This document shows, piece by piece, positions 44,455 to 52,509 of a DNA stretch of 64,000 nucleotides (within the stretch, counting starts at the first letter, position 1; each line of letters starts with the position of its first letter). Location: positions 1 through 64,000 of the forward strand of contig DWZQ01000038.1 in assembly GCA_019117485.1 (NCBI GenBank). The letters run 5' to 3'. The DNA comes from Candidatus Agathobaculum intestinipullorum. GTDB lineage: Bacteria; Bacillota; Clostridia; Oscillospirales; Butyricicoccaceae. Under the pieces are notes generated by a model that ran no database searches, had not been told where the DNA came from, and saw only the letters and a list, made by a program, of their open reading frames with translations. The translations under genes and the position numbers were made by a program.

Positions 44455-45417
44455 ATGGACTGGAAAGAAGTAACGATCTATACGACAACCGCCGGCATCG
44501 GCCCGGTGGAGGCGCTTCTCGAGGACAATGGCGTCGAAGGCTATGTGCTGGAGGACGCAGCCGATTTTGAGGCGTTTTTGCAGGATACAGAGATCTACTG
44601 GGACTATGTCGACGAGGATTTGGTGCGCGAGAAGCGCGCGCAGGAAACCTGTCTGAAAATTTACCTATCTGATGATGAGGATGGTGCAAAGCAGTATGCG
44701 GCCATCTGCGCCGCGTTGGAAAACCTGAAAGCGCGCGATGAGGGGCATGCATGGGGTCGCCTTTGCACGGAAACTGCCCTCACCCGTCAGGAGGATTGGG
44801 AGTGGGGCTGGAAGCAGTATTTCAAGCCATTCCCGGTGGGCAAGACGTTCCTGATCAAACCGTCATGGGAGACGGTCGACGACGCGCAGAGGCGGCGTAT
44901 CCTTGAGATCGACCCGGTATCCAGCTTTGGCACGGGAAGCCATGACACCACGCAGCTGTGCATGGCCGCACTGGAAACGTTGGTGCAGCCGGGCGACAAA
45001 CTGCTGGATATGGGCACCGGTTCGGGCATTCTGGCAATCGCGGCGGCGATGCTGGGCGCGGATGTCAAGACGGTGGTGGACATTGACGAAAACTGCCTGA
45101 AAACCGCACAGGAAAATGCGGATAAGAACCATGTCTCCATTGGCCGCGGCCTGTGTGGCGACGCGCTGCGCGATCCTGCGCTGGCAGACGAGATTGGGAC
45201 GGGTTATGATATCATCGTGGCCAATATTGTCGCGGACGTCATTATCGGCATGGCGCCCATGTTCGCGGATAAGCTGGTGCCGGGGGGCCGCCTGATCTGT
45301 TCGGGTATCCTCAATGAGCGCACCGACGAGGTTCGTGCGGCACTGGAGGGCTGCGGTTTGGTTATTTTGTCACATTCGCATAGTGACGATTGGAGTGCCT
45401 TGACCGCAAAACGATGA
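44455..45417 (+). CDS. prmA: Ribosomal protein L11 methyltransferase
   Basis: SAM-dependent methyltransferase of 320 aa modifying L11. The SAM site is LLDMGTGSGILAIAAAMLGA near residue 180, preceded by the family's FGTGSHDTTQLCMAALE. The catalytic-loop equivalent is IIVANIVADVII. ATG 44455 with GGGAGG upstream. It stands before rsmE, a common pairing in Bacillota (prmA-rsmE). Confidence 0.93.
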   Translation: MDWKEVTIYTTTAGIGPVEALLEDNGVEGYVLEDAADFEAFLQDTEIYWDYVDEDLVREKRAQETCLKIYLSDDEDGAKQYAAICAALENLKARDEGHAWGRLCTETALTRQEDWEWGWKQYFKPFPVGKTFLIKPSWETVDDAQRRRILEIDPVSSFGTGSHDTTQLCMAALETLVQPGDKLLDMGTGSGILAIAAAMLGADVKTVVDIDENCLKTAQENADKNHVSIGRGLCGDALRDPALADEIGTGYDIIVANIVADVIIGMAPMFADKLVPGGRLICSGILNERTDEVRAALEGCGLVILSHSHSDDWSALTAKR

Positions 45418-45433
45418 TTCACGTAATGTTCAC

Positions 45434-45462
45434 TTGCAAAACTTCAATTTTTTTGTTAGAAT
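45434..45462 (+). promoter_or_regulatory. Promoter of rsmE
   Basis: TTGCAA (45434-45439), 17-nt spacer, TAGAAT (45457-45462), 22 nt before the start. Confidence 0.65.
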
Positions 45463-45483
45463 AGGAAAGGTTATAGAATTGTT

Positions 45484-46209
45484 ATGCCGAGATTCTTTGT
45501 GACCGGTCAGCCGGAGAATGGGCTGTTAACCCTGCGCGGCGAAGATGCGCACCATGCCGGGCGCGTGTTGCGGTTGCGGCCGGGGGAAGCGGTAACGCTG
45601 TGCGACGGCGCGGGCACGGATTATGACTGTACGGTGGCGTCGGTGGAAAAAGAGACGGTGACCTGCCGGGTGCAGGACAGCCATCCGGCTGTAACCGAGC
45701 CGCGACAGCAGCTGACCCTGTGCATGGCGTTGCCAAAAGGCGATAAGATGGATTTTATCGTGCAGAAAGCGGTCGAGCTGGGAGTGCATAAAATCATCCC
45801 GTATGTGTCCCAGAACTGCGTTTCGCGGCCGGACAAGACAGAAAAAAAGGTTGAGCGTTGGCGCAAGATCGCGCTGGAAGCCGCTAAGCAGTGCGGTCGT
45901 GGCCGCTTGCCGGAAGTTTGCGCGGTTGTCATGGCTGAACAGGCGATGGCGCGGGCGGCTCAGAGCGAGACTGCGCTGTTTTTCTACGAGAATGAACGGG
46001 AAACGGGCCTGCATGATGTGTTGCAGCACGGCGTAGGCAGCACGGTTTCATTGGTGATTGGGCCGGAAGGCGGCTTTGCACCAGAGGAAGCAGCGCTTGC
46101 TGCACAGCTGGGGCTGAAAAGCGTGTCGCTAGGCACGCGCATCCTGCGATGCGAAACCGCGCCGATTGCGGCGCTTGCCGCCGTGCTATATGCCGGCGGA
46201 AATATGTAA
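45484..46209 (+). CDS. rsmE: 16S rRNA (uracil-1498-N3) methyltransferase
   Basis: SPOUT-class methyltransferase of 241 aa that methylates U1498 of 16S rRNA. Typical segments: DAHHAGRVLRLRPGEAVTLCDGAG (N-terminal PUA-like domain), KGDKMDFIVQKAVELGVHKIIPYVSQNCVSR, and the knot with VIGPEGGFAPEEAALA and LGTRILRCETAPIAALAAVLY. RBS AGGAAAGG lies about 15 nt upstream. It follows prmA with a small gap that holds its own promoter. Confidence 0.95.
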   Translation: MPRFFVTGQPENGLLTLRGEDAHHAGRVLRLRPGEAVTLCDGAGTDYDCTVASVEKETVTCRVQDSHPAVTEPRQQLTLCMALPKGDKMDFIVQKAVELGVHKIIPYVSQNCVSRPDKTEKKVERWRKIALEAAKQCGRGRLPEVCAVVMAEQAMARAAQSETALFFYENERETGLHDVLQHGVGSTVSLVIGPEGGFAPEEAALAAQLGLKSVSLGTRILRCETAPIAALAAVLYAGGNM

Positions 46210-46233
46210 GATTAAAAAGAGGGAGTGTGTGCA

Positions 46234-47016
46234 TTGGCTAAGGGCAATGTGGGTAAAAAGCCAATCAGTGAGGAAGAATATACCACCAATAAGGTGTTAA
46301 CGGTATTCAGCGTTTGTCTGCTGGGCGTGCTGGTGCTGATGGCGTTGCAGCGCCTGCTGGATTATACCAACACTTGGATGACCGGCATGCGTGTGGCGCA
46401 GGTGCTGTTGGGTGTGGGCGTTGTGTTTGCACTGTGCGGTGTTGTCCTGCTGGTGCGTGAGGCTTCCGGTAAGCGTAACAGCACACGTCGCATCCTGTGC
46501 GGGCGCAATGTGCTGATTGCCAGCATCGTGATGATTGCGGCAATGGCTTCCATTGTGCAGTTCGGCGCGGGGCCGATCAAGATTCTGTACGCGGTGCTGC
46601 CGGTACTGGCGGTGTATTATCTGGTTTATCATTCCTATGCGCGGGAATTCTTCATTATCACGATTGATGCCGGCGCAGGTATCGCGTTGATGTGGCTGGT
46701 GCATCGTGCGTTGGCGACCACCAATTTTGTCTGGGTAGCCTATGCGGCGCTTGGCGCGGCGGTTGTACTGGCGGTCGTGCAGCTGATTGTGGTAGGTATG
46801 TTGCGCAGCAAGAACGGTAAATTCATGTATCGCGGTAAAAAGGTCGACTTGCAGTTCAGCCGCAATGCGTACACCATGCTGACCGTAACCCCGATCCTGA
46901 TGGCGGTGTTGGTGGCAGCGGTGCTGTTTGCCCCGGCGCATGTGCTGATTGCAATGGGCGCGGCAGCGGCATATCTGTTCATCACGGCGGTATACTATAC
47001 TGTAAAGCTGATGTGA
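46234..47016 (+). CDS. Polytopic membrane protein of unknown function
   Basis: 260 aa with about seven hydrophobic helices and a charged N-terminus (AKGNVGKKPISEEEYTT). I do not recognise the family. The TTG at 46234 is the best start, with GAGGGAG 8 nt upstream; a GTG at 46225 is inside the RBS. It lies 24 nt after rsmE and ends before a terminator, so it belongs to the rsmE unit. Confidence 0.7.
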   Translation: MAKGNVGKKPISEEEYTTNKVLTVFSVCLLGVLVLMALQRLLDYTNTWMTGMRVAQVLLGVGVVFALCGVVLLVREASGKRNSTRRILCGRNVLIASIVMIAAMASIVQFGAGPIKILYAVLPVLAVYYLVYHSYAREFFIITIDAGAGIALMWLVHRALATTNFVWVAYAALGAAVVLAVVQLIVVGMLRSKNGKFMYRGKKVDLQFSRNAYTMLTVTPILMAVLVAAVLFAPAHVLIAMGAAAAYLFITAVYYTVKLM

Positions 47017-47030
47017 TTTTGCGACAGCAA

Positions 47031-47066
47031 TAAAGGCGGGCGGCTTGGGCCGTCCGCCTTTTTGTA
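47031..47066 (+). terminator. Terminator after the membrane-protein gene
   Basis: Stem AAAGGCGGGCGG/CCGTCCGCCTTT with a 6-nt loop, followed by TTG and the next RBS. Confidence 0.8.
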
Positions 47067-47079
47067 AGGGGGGAGCGAC

Positions 47080-47856
47080 ATGAAACGGCTTGCCGCTGTG
47101 CTGGCGGTGTTGATGCTGGCCGTCGGCGCAGCGCTATGGTGGTTGCCGCGTGTGCTGGCGCCACAGGTCGGCAGCCCGTACGAGGCTGCGGCGCTGCTCG
47201 AGCAGGATGTGCGCGCGGGTGGGGATGGCTTGCTGTTCTGCGCGGAGCAAGTAGATCCGGATGAGGTTTATCGCGCGTTGGAGGCGTGTTACCCCTATGC
47301 GTTTTCGCTGCATGCGACCGTGCGTCCGAACCGGACGGTTGAGTTACAGGTGCAGGCTTCGCGGCAGGCGCGGCAGGCACAGGCACAGTCTTATGCTGCT
47401 GCGCTTGCGGCGGACAGCATCCAAGAAGGCATGAGTGATGTACAAAAGCTGCGTGCGCTGCACGATACATTAGTCCGGCTATGTCAGTACGATACCGATA
47501 CGGCGGAACAGGTATCTCCGGATGGCGCGACCGCCCCCTTTGCAGCAGACGGGGCCTTGCTTGACCATAGGGCTGTATGCTCGGGATATGGCCGTGCGTT
47601 TGGTATGCTGTGTGAAGCGGCTGGCATTGACAGCATATATATTGCATCGGAAGAGATGAACCACGGCTGGAACGCGGTACGGCTGGATGGGCAGACATAT
47701 TTTATTGACTGTACATTTGACGACCCCGTGCCTGACCGCGGCGCTTATGTCTCCGACCAGTACTTTATGCTCACAGCGGAGGAACTGGCCGCCACCCACG
47801 TCTGGGATCAGGCATTCTATGAACAATTGCTGGACAGCATGGAAAATGCGAAATAG
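47080..47856 (+). CDS. Secreted transglutaminase-like protein
   Basis: 258 aa. An N-terminal signal/anchor helix (residues 4-23) precedes a region with the transglutaminase-like core. The catalytic Cys is in HRAVCSGYGRAFGMLCEAAGI (near 167), the His in MNHGWNAVRLDGQ (near 195) and the Asp in YFIDCTFDDP (near 207). Such proteins act as extracellular peptidases or crosslinking enzymes in Bacillota. GGGGAGCG precedes ATG 47080. It stands alone between two terminators. Confidence 0.85.
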   Translation: MKRLAAVLAVLMLAVGAALWWLPRVLAPQVGSPYEAAALLEQDVRAGGDGLLFCAEQVDPDEVYRALEACYPYAFSLHATVRPNRTVELQVQASRQARQAQAQSYAAALAADSIQEGMSDVQKLRALHDTLVRLCQYDTDTAEQVSPDGATAPFAADGALLDHRAVCSGYGRAFGMLCEAAGIDSIYIASEEMNHGWNAVRLDGQTYFIDCTFDDPVPDRGAYVSDQYFMLTAEELAATHVWDQAFYEQLLDSMENAK

Positions 47857-47876
47857 CTTTATATTGCTCAAAACAA

Positions 47877-47912
47877 AAACCGCACGGCAGTAAATACTGT
47901 CGTGCGGTTTGT
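47877..47912. terminator. Bidirectional terminator
   Basis: 16-bp stem AAACCGCACGGCAGTA/TACTGTCGTGCGGTTT (one G-U pair) between convergent genes. Confidence 0.8.
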
Positions 47913-47936
47913 TAATTTTGTACGATTGCGCTGTGC

Positions 47937-48980
47937 TTAAACTGCATCCAGCGCGTGCAGGATGCGTTCCGCGGAAGGCAGATGCTTTACGCGTTTGAGT
48001 TGAATCCCAAGTTTTTGTGCCAGATCTTCAAACAGGTCATAACTCTCATCGCGGCAAACATACAGCGTTTCCGGTATGCCATGCTTACGAAATACCTCAG
48101 ACAAAGCAGTAAGGGCGCAGCCGATGAAATCTTCCGGTTTGCAGTGGTACAGGCTGAGCTGCTTATCGGCTTGACGATCGGTTACAACAACGTGCAGCGG
48201 GAAATAGGGGATATCGTTTTCCTCATCCTGCACCGGCTCATCCAACCAACCGAAATCAAATTCCATACGCGGAACGGATGTAGAGACAGGCAATTGGCTC
48301 AGTTCTTCCATGAGGGGAGAGCCCTCGGTCATGGCTAATGTGGAGCTGACTTCAGGCGGTATAGCAAAAGGTGCGATGACATTATACCATAGGTCTTCTT
48401 CAGCAGAGTAATACCGAAGCAGCATTTCGCCATTTTCATAGTCCGGGATAGCGTCGATTTCTTGCAGCGCAAGCAACTGCATGTGAAGATTGTCCAAGCA
48501 ATCCAAGATAAAGACCAATTCCTGTTCGTGTGGTGTTTGGCTCCAATAGCCATGGCGCTTATTGCTTACCCAAGGCCACAGGCCATCTCCAAAATCGACG
48601 GCAAGTTGGCTGTAGATGGTTTGAATTTCTTCCGGCACATCGTCTTTTTTGGTGAAGAAGACGCCGTAATTTTCCATTTCAATAAACTGGCGGGTTTCTT
48701 CCTTTTCGCTCTCCTGCGACAGGGTACCATATTGGTAATCGCGCGGCGAGGGATAGACCAGGAAGCCCTTGGAATCATCGGCTTCCTGCACGCAACTGAA
48801 GAAGATCATCTGATCGTTGCTTTCCGGAATGTAGGCGAATGGAACCTCGCACGGGATCTTGTCCCAAGGGTTCAGTTCGGCAATTTCAGAAAGACATTCT
48901 AAGAGCGTCCGCCAGAGTATGTTTTCTTTTCGCTGCTTTTCTTTTAAAGCAGTTTTATGTGAGTCAATTTTGTTGCCCAT
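47937..48980 (-). CDS. AT-richer conserved protein of unknown function
   Basis: 347 aa, soluble and acidic, with no signal peptide. The N-terminal 30 residues are Lys-rich (HKTALKEKQRKENILWRTLLECLSEIAELNP). The rest is mixed alpha/beta with YPSPRDYQYGTLS, DFGDGLWPWVSNKRHGYW and a C-terminal region ending LFEDLAQKLGIQLKRVKHLPSAERILHAL. It reminds me of SEC-C/DUF6930-associated proteins, but I cannot assign it. GAGGAGG precedes ATG 48980 after an approximately 190-nt leader. GC is lower than in the flanks, suggesting transfer. Confidence 0.65.
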   Translation of the reverse strand: MGNKIDSHKTALKEKQRKENILWRTLLECLSEIAELNPWDKIPCEVPFAYIPESNDQMIFFSCVQEADDSKGFLVYPSPRDYQYGTLSQESEKEETRQFIEMENYGVFFTKKDDVPEEIQTIYSQLAVDFGDGLWPWVSNKRHGYWSQTPHEQELVFILDCLDNLHMQLLALQEIDAIPDYENGEMLLRYYSAEEDLWYNVIAPFAIPPEVSSTLAMTEGSPLMEELSQLPVSTSVPRMEFDFGWLDEPVQDEENDIPYFPLHVVVTDRQADKQLSLYHCKPEDFIGCALTALSEVFRKHGIPETLYVCRDESYDLFEDLAQKLGIQLKRVKHLPSAERILHALDAV

Positions 48981-49183
48981 GATATGTAGCCTCCTCGTGT
49001 ATGGTGATGCACCGCTGTAAGCTGGTTTATGATTCGAAACGCAACTTTATACTACGGCGGGAGAAAGATGAGCCGCCTCCTCTGACCATGCAACCGGGAG
49101 ACCGACTATGAAAAGATCGAGTGAGGCACATAACTGTGCTGTGGTCAAGTGCAGCGCCTTGCTCGTTTTAGATGACTGCTTAT

Positions 49184-49212
49184 AGTATATTGCATATGGA
49201 AGCAAAATTCAA
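49184..49212 (-). promoter_or_regulatory. Promoter of the gene at 47937-48980
   Basis: Minus strand TTGAAT (49212-49207), 17-nt spacer, TATACT (49189-49184). The leader down to 48981 is about 200 nt; it holds a small GGCGG/CCGCC hairpin but no recognised riboswitch. Confidence 0.6.
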
Positions 49213-49303
49213 TGGAGTTTTCAAAAATTTACTCAATATAGATACAAAATATAATGTGTCTATCTCTGCATAACCACATCATGTATGGCACAGATAAGGG
49301 AGG

Positions 49304-49789
49304 TTAGCACATACACACCGCCTCCCGCAGGCGCGTCAGATCATTTTCATCCGGGTGGGATAGTGCAGCGTCGAAGTTATCCAGCATCAGCTGGCGTCGC
49401 GGGCTGTCCTCCATCTGTTCATAGCGGGTGCGGACAGCTGGTGGCATTTTGCCTTGGCACATATAGCTGCCGCACACGGCCACGCAGCCCGGCAGGTGCT
49501 GCTGTGCGGCGGAGAGGATTTTATCAAAATATTCCGGTGCGCCGCCAAAGCCGGCAGTGCCGAACAGGAAAACCTGCTGTCCGGTCAGGCGGGACAGGAA
49601 CGCCGCAGTGTCCGCATCGCAGGTGCCCTTGTCTGTCCAGAAGCCGACATAGATGCGGTCGGCGGCCAGCGCAGCATCATCCGGCGCACCAAAATACAGG
49701 CAGCTTTCTGCGGGCAGCGCGTCACGAATGGTTTCGGACAAACGGCGGGTATTGCCGGTTTTGCTGCTATATACGATCGCGTAAGTCAT
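49304..49789 (-). CDS. bilS: BilS-like flavodoxin partner of bilirubin reductase
   Basis: 161-aa flavodoxin-fold protein: YSSKTGNTRRLSETI near residue 8 is the FMN phosphate loop, with YVGFWTDKGTCDADT near 48 and FLFGTAGFGG near 75. In the described gut bilQRS operons, BilS is a flavodoxin-like partner of BilR. The start ATG 49789 overlaps the bilR stop (ATGA). If bilR is broken, bilS would lose its partner unless the frameshift is corrected. Confidence 0.82.
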   Translation of the reverse strand: MTYAIVYSSKTGNTRRLSETIRDALPAESCLYFGAPDDAALAADRIYVGFWTDKGTCDADTAAFLSRLTGQQVFLFGTAGFGGAPEYFDKILSAAQQHLPGCVAVCGSYMCQGKMPPAVRTRYEQMEDSPRRQLMLDNFDAALSHPDENDLTRLREAVCMC

Positions 49790-50897
49790 GCGTCATTCTC
49801 CTTTTCGTAAATACAGTGTACGCCTTGATGCGCCATCATGCCGCCAAGGCATTTTTTATTGCAGCGCACGCAGCGATGGATTTTGTCTGCGTGGCCGGAC
49901 GCGACCTTGTTCGGCCATTCCGGGTCAGCGATCAGCTGGCGGCTCATGGCCGCGCAGTCGACGTGGCCGGAGACCAGCTGTTGTTCGACGAAGTCAGGCT
50001 GCGTCAGTCCGCCGACGCCGCAGATGGGCAGAGTTGTCAGCTGCCGCACTTGGTCACAGAACGGGAGGAAGCAGCCCTCCTCCGAAAATACGGGTGGTTG
50101 GCAGGTGGGATGGTGTCGGTCAGTTCACCGTGGTTGGCCAGTGTCACATGGAAGCTGGTCACGCCCGCCTGCTCGAGCAGCGGCACGAAGACCGGCAATT
50201 CCTCTTGCAGCACGCCGGCGTTGCCATAATGCGGGTTTTCCTGCCGCACGGCCAGCTTAAAGTCGATCGGGATGCTGGGCAGGCGGCGGCGCACGGCGCG
50301 CACCGCCTCGACTGCAAAGCGCGCGCGATTTGCCGCGCTGCCGCCATAGTCGTCGGTGCGTTGGTTGTACACGGTCGAAGAGAAGCTGCCGCACATGCGA
50401 TCGCCGTGGATCTGTACCATATCAAAGCCCGCCTTGCGTGCGAGCACAGCGGCGCGGCCAAAATCCTCAATAATCCCGTGAATCTTTTTCACAGGCAGAT
50501 TGGTGATGTACGGCCCGACCTGTTGGTTAAGCAATGGACGCAGATCGGCGGGGCTGATCTTTTTGGTCAGCACGCCGGGGATGTATTTCAGCATCGCTTT
50601 GATGTTGGAATCCGACTGGTGCAGCTGGGCGCATAACAGGCAGTTTTCGGCGTGTACCGTTTCGGCAATGCGTTGGTAAAAGGCGAAGCCTTTTTTGCTG
50701 TACAGCGACAGGCCGAAGCCGTGTTGGCCGACCGGTACGTCGCCCAGAATGATCATTGCACAGCCACCTTTGGCGATGGCCCGCAGACGCGCGATCAGTT
50801 CGTCGCCGGGGAGTCCCATCGAGGTCGGCGCAAAGATGATACGGTTTTTCAAGGTCAGCCCACCGTAATCGACCGGGCTGTTTATCGTCTCGTACAT
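49786..50897 (-). pseudogene. bilR: Bilirubin reductase BilR with a frameshift
   Basis: Old yellow enzyme-like flavin oxidoreductase in a bilQ-bilR-bilS order. The N-terminal piece (50897-50037) has D166 and R167 in the HGDR motif, the active-site residues reported for BilR, plus GPYITNLPVKKIHGIIEDF. The C-terminal piece (frame from about 50085, to 49786) has ICGVGGLTQPDFVEQQLV and a cysteine set CVRCNKKCLGG..HC for a 4Fe-4S cluster. The two are in different frames. One extra G in the CGGAGGAGG run (50078-50084) would restore PYFREEGCFLPFCDQVRQL and a protein of about 370 aa. It may be a true mutation, strain variation or assembly error. The ATG at 50897 overlaps bilQ. Confidence 0.82.
50078..50085 (-). 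other. Frameshift site in bilR
   Basis: Minus-strand TTTTCGGAGGAGGG. The upstream frame reads CGG AGG AGG and ends at a TGA 40 nt later. The downstream frame reads GAG GAG GGC. One base is missing in the C-rich plus-strand run at 50078-50083. No canonical slippery heptamer is present. Confidence 0.8.
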
Positions 50898-51310
50898 AGT
50901 TTTGTATTCGCTTCCTTTGGTTTGATCTTGCGCAGTAGTGCGAGCAGCTGCGCGCGTTCGGTTTGGTCTAAGACGTTCAGCGTGTCGGCATCCCAGTCGA
51001 AGAATACCTGATGGCTGGCTTCAAATGCCTGCTTGCCCTTTTCGCTCAAGGAAAGGCGGTAGGCGCGGCCGTGTTTTTCACGCGTCAGGAATCCGTCTTC
51101 GGTCAAACGTATCACGCTGCGTTGGCAATAGCCCCAGTCCAGACCGAGCGCCTCGGTCAGTTCGGCCTGCGTGCAGCCCGGATGACGGCCGATATACAGC
51201 ACCGGGTACAGCAGCCCTTGGCTCAGTCCGAGCTGGTCGAGCACACGGCCGGTGTAGGCCGAAAAACTGCGGGATAAGATGGTGACGTGATAGGCAAGCG
51301 TGTCAAGCAT
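50882..51310 (-). CDS. bilQ: MarR-family regulator BilQ
   Basis: 142-aa winged-helix regulator with TQAELTEALGLDWGYCQRSVIRLTEDGFLTREKHGRAYRLSLSEKG. In described bil operons, bilQ is the MarR-type gene in front of bilR. ATG 51310 is chosen, with AGGAG 8 nt upstream; ATG 51316 is too near. The 3' end overlaps bilR by 16 nt. Two palindromes sharing CTTGAC/GTCAAG flank its promoter, so it likely represses the operon and responds to bilirubin or a related compound; the ligand is inference. Confidence 0.85.
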   Translation of the reverse strand: MLDTLAYHVTILSRSFSAYTGRVLDQLGLSQGLLYPVLYIGRHPGCTQAELTEALGLDWGYCQRSVIRLTEDGFLTREKHGRAYRLSLSEKGKQAFEASHQVFFDWDADTLNVLDQTERAQLLALLRKIKPKEANTKLCTRR

Positions 51311-51325
51311 GCGCATCGCTCCTTT

Positions 51326-51369
51326 CTTGACTTAGTCAAGTATATACTGAAAACTTGACAAAGTCAAGT
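51326..51369 (-). promoter_or_regulatory. bilQRS promoter with two MarR-type operators
   Basis: Minus strand TTGACT (51367-51362), 17-nt spacer, TATACT (51344-51339). Operator 1, CTTGACT-T-AGTCAAG (51326-51340), lies at and just downstream of the -10. Operator 2, ACTTGAC-AAA-GTCAAGT (51353-51369), covers the -35. Their centres are 28 nt apart, close to three helical turns. Confidence 0.75.
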
Positions 51370-51414
51370 GATGCTTTCGGAATTTGCACTTTGTTCAAAA
51401 AAGGACAGGGGACA

Positions 51415-51450
51415 AGAAAAACCCCGAAAACCATGTGGCCTTCGGGGTGG
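51415..51450 (-). terminator. Terminator of the iron-sulfur protein pair
   Basis: Minus strand ACCCCGAA/TTCGGGGT stem with a 12-nt loop, followed by TTTTC, just after the stop at 51457. Confidence 0.8.
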
Positions 51451-51456
51451 TATCGG

Positions 51457-52041
51457 TTACTCTTTACCCAACTGCCTGAGTTTGCATACGCCCTGTGTCA
51501 TGCTGCCCATTGGGCAGAACGAGCACCAAGTGCGCGGACGATAGAGCATCATAACGATCAGGCCGATCAGCAGCGAGGTCAGCATTAGGCTGTAAAAACC
51601 GAAGCTGAATTGTGCGACCCATGCGGGTACGGTGCCTGCGGTATACGCCCAATCCCACGGCACGCGGAACGTCCAGAACAGTTTGACGGCTTCCCGCAGC
51701 GAGGATGCACCCGCGCCGACCAAATAGGTTTGAAATAACATATTGCCGAACATAGCAAGGAAAAAGGCAAGAAAGCCGTAGCGGAACCATTTGGAGCTTA
51801 GCCAGCGTGGCGCAGGTTTGCCGCGTGACAGCTTGCAGCGTCCGCCCAGCATCGTGAACAGTTGGCCGCGTCCACACAGGTGGTTGCAAAAGAATTTATT
51901 GCCGCCCAAGATGGCAAACAGCAGCGGCAGGATGAAGTCCAGCATGCCCAGCCAAGCAAACAGGATATTGAAAAAACCGAGCACGAAAAACGCGATCGAC
52001 CACAGCCATAGGTAGTCGTACCAATGTTTTTTCTTGTTCAT
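51457..52041 (-). CDS. NapH/YccM-like membrane iron-sulfur protein
   Basis: 194 aa with four to five membrane helices and two cytoplasmic cysteine motifs: CNHLCGRGQLF near residue 56 and CSFCPMGSMTQG near 180, as in NapH/NosR-type electron-transfer membrane proteins. It probably passes electrons between the quinone or membrane pool and ferredoxin. ATG 52041 follows GGGAGG and overlaps the preceding ferredoxin gene by 4 nt. It lies directly behind the bil operon promoter region but in its own unit; a functional link to BilRS is only a guess. Confidence 0.8.
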   Translation of the reverse strand: MNKKKHWYDYLWLWSIAFFVLGFFNILFAWLGMLDFILPLLFAILGGNKFFCNHLCGRGQLFTMLGGRCKLSRGKPAPRWLSSKWFRYGFLAFFLAMFGNMLFQTYLVGAGASSLREAVKLFWTFRVPWDWAYTAGTVPAWVAQFSFGFYSLMLTSLLIGLIVMMLYRPRTWCSFCPMGSMTQGVCKLRQLGKE

Positions 52042-52244
52042 GCCTGTGCCTCCCGTTCGGAAAGTGTGATACAGTCGGCTGGGCAGACTTTCGTGCATTT
52101 ACCGCAGCCAACGCAGCGCAGCGCATCCATGACAGCATAGCAGCCGTGGTGGATGCGGATCGCGTCCCGCGGGCATTCGTTCATACACGCGCCGCAGGAA
52201 ACACAGCGCGTGCGGTCGGCTTGGGCGAAGCGTTTGGATAACAT
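52038..52244 (-). CDS. 2[4Fe-4S] ferredoxin-like protein
   Basis: 68 aa with two complete cluster motifs, CVSCGACMNECP and CVGCGKCTKVCP, so it binds two 4Fe-4S clusters. It is coupled to the membrane iron-sulfur gene by a 4-nt ATGA overlap, and the pair likely forms an electron-transfer module. GGAGG precedes ATG 52244. Confidence 0.9.
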   Translation of the reverse strand: MLSKRFAQADRTRCVSCGACMNECPRDAIRIHHGCYAVMDALRCVGCGKCTKVCPADCITLSEREAQA

Positions 52245-52344
52245 AAGTACCTCCGTGCAGGCAGGATAAGGCCTGCTGTTGTGATAGTATCAGTATACGC
52301 GCCCGGTGGGCGGCTGTATGTGACTTGCTCACAAAAGCCAATGC

Positions 52345-52373
52345 TTGACAGCGGACGCAGGCTGTCGTATAAT
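52345..52373 (+). promoter_or_regulatory. Consensus promoter of the antiporter gene
   Basis: TTGACA (52345-52350), 17-nt spacer, TATAAT (52368-52373): a perfect match. Confidence 0.9.
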
Positions 52374-52379
52374 AGCAAA

Positions 52380-52475
52380 CAAGGGAATGAAGTGCTCCCA
52401 TGGCATTTTGCCAGAACCGCTGATAAGGCTGATGACTTCTGCAAGTTTGTTCGCAGGGTTATCAGCTTTTTTTGT
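52380..52475 (+). ncRNA. Fluoride riboswitch (crcB motif) with terminator
   Basis: The aptamer core fits the fluoride class: stem GGGA/TCCC (52383-52386, 52396-52399) with loop AATGAAGTGC, then AACCGCT (52415-52421) and GGCTGATGACTTCTG. The diagnostic pseudoknot GAAGT (52389-52393) with ACTTC (52435-52439) is present. The expression platform is GCTGATAA/TTATCAGC (52419-52466) followed by TTTTTTT. It uses the conserved AACCGC segment, so terminator and aptamer exclude each other. Confidence 0.88.
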
Positions 52476-52509
52476 GCCTGCAAACGGGAAATTAAGGAGG
52501 AACTTTACT

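Noticed and set aside
50070-50100. Programmed -1 frameshifting in bilR
   Set aside because: There is no X-XXY-YYZ slippery heptamer or clear stimulatory hairpin, although GGAGGAGG could act as an internal SD. Mutation or sequence error is the simpler reading.
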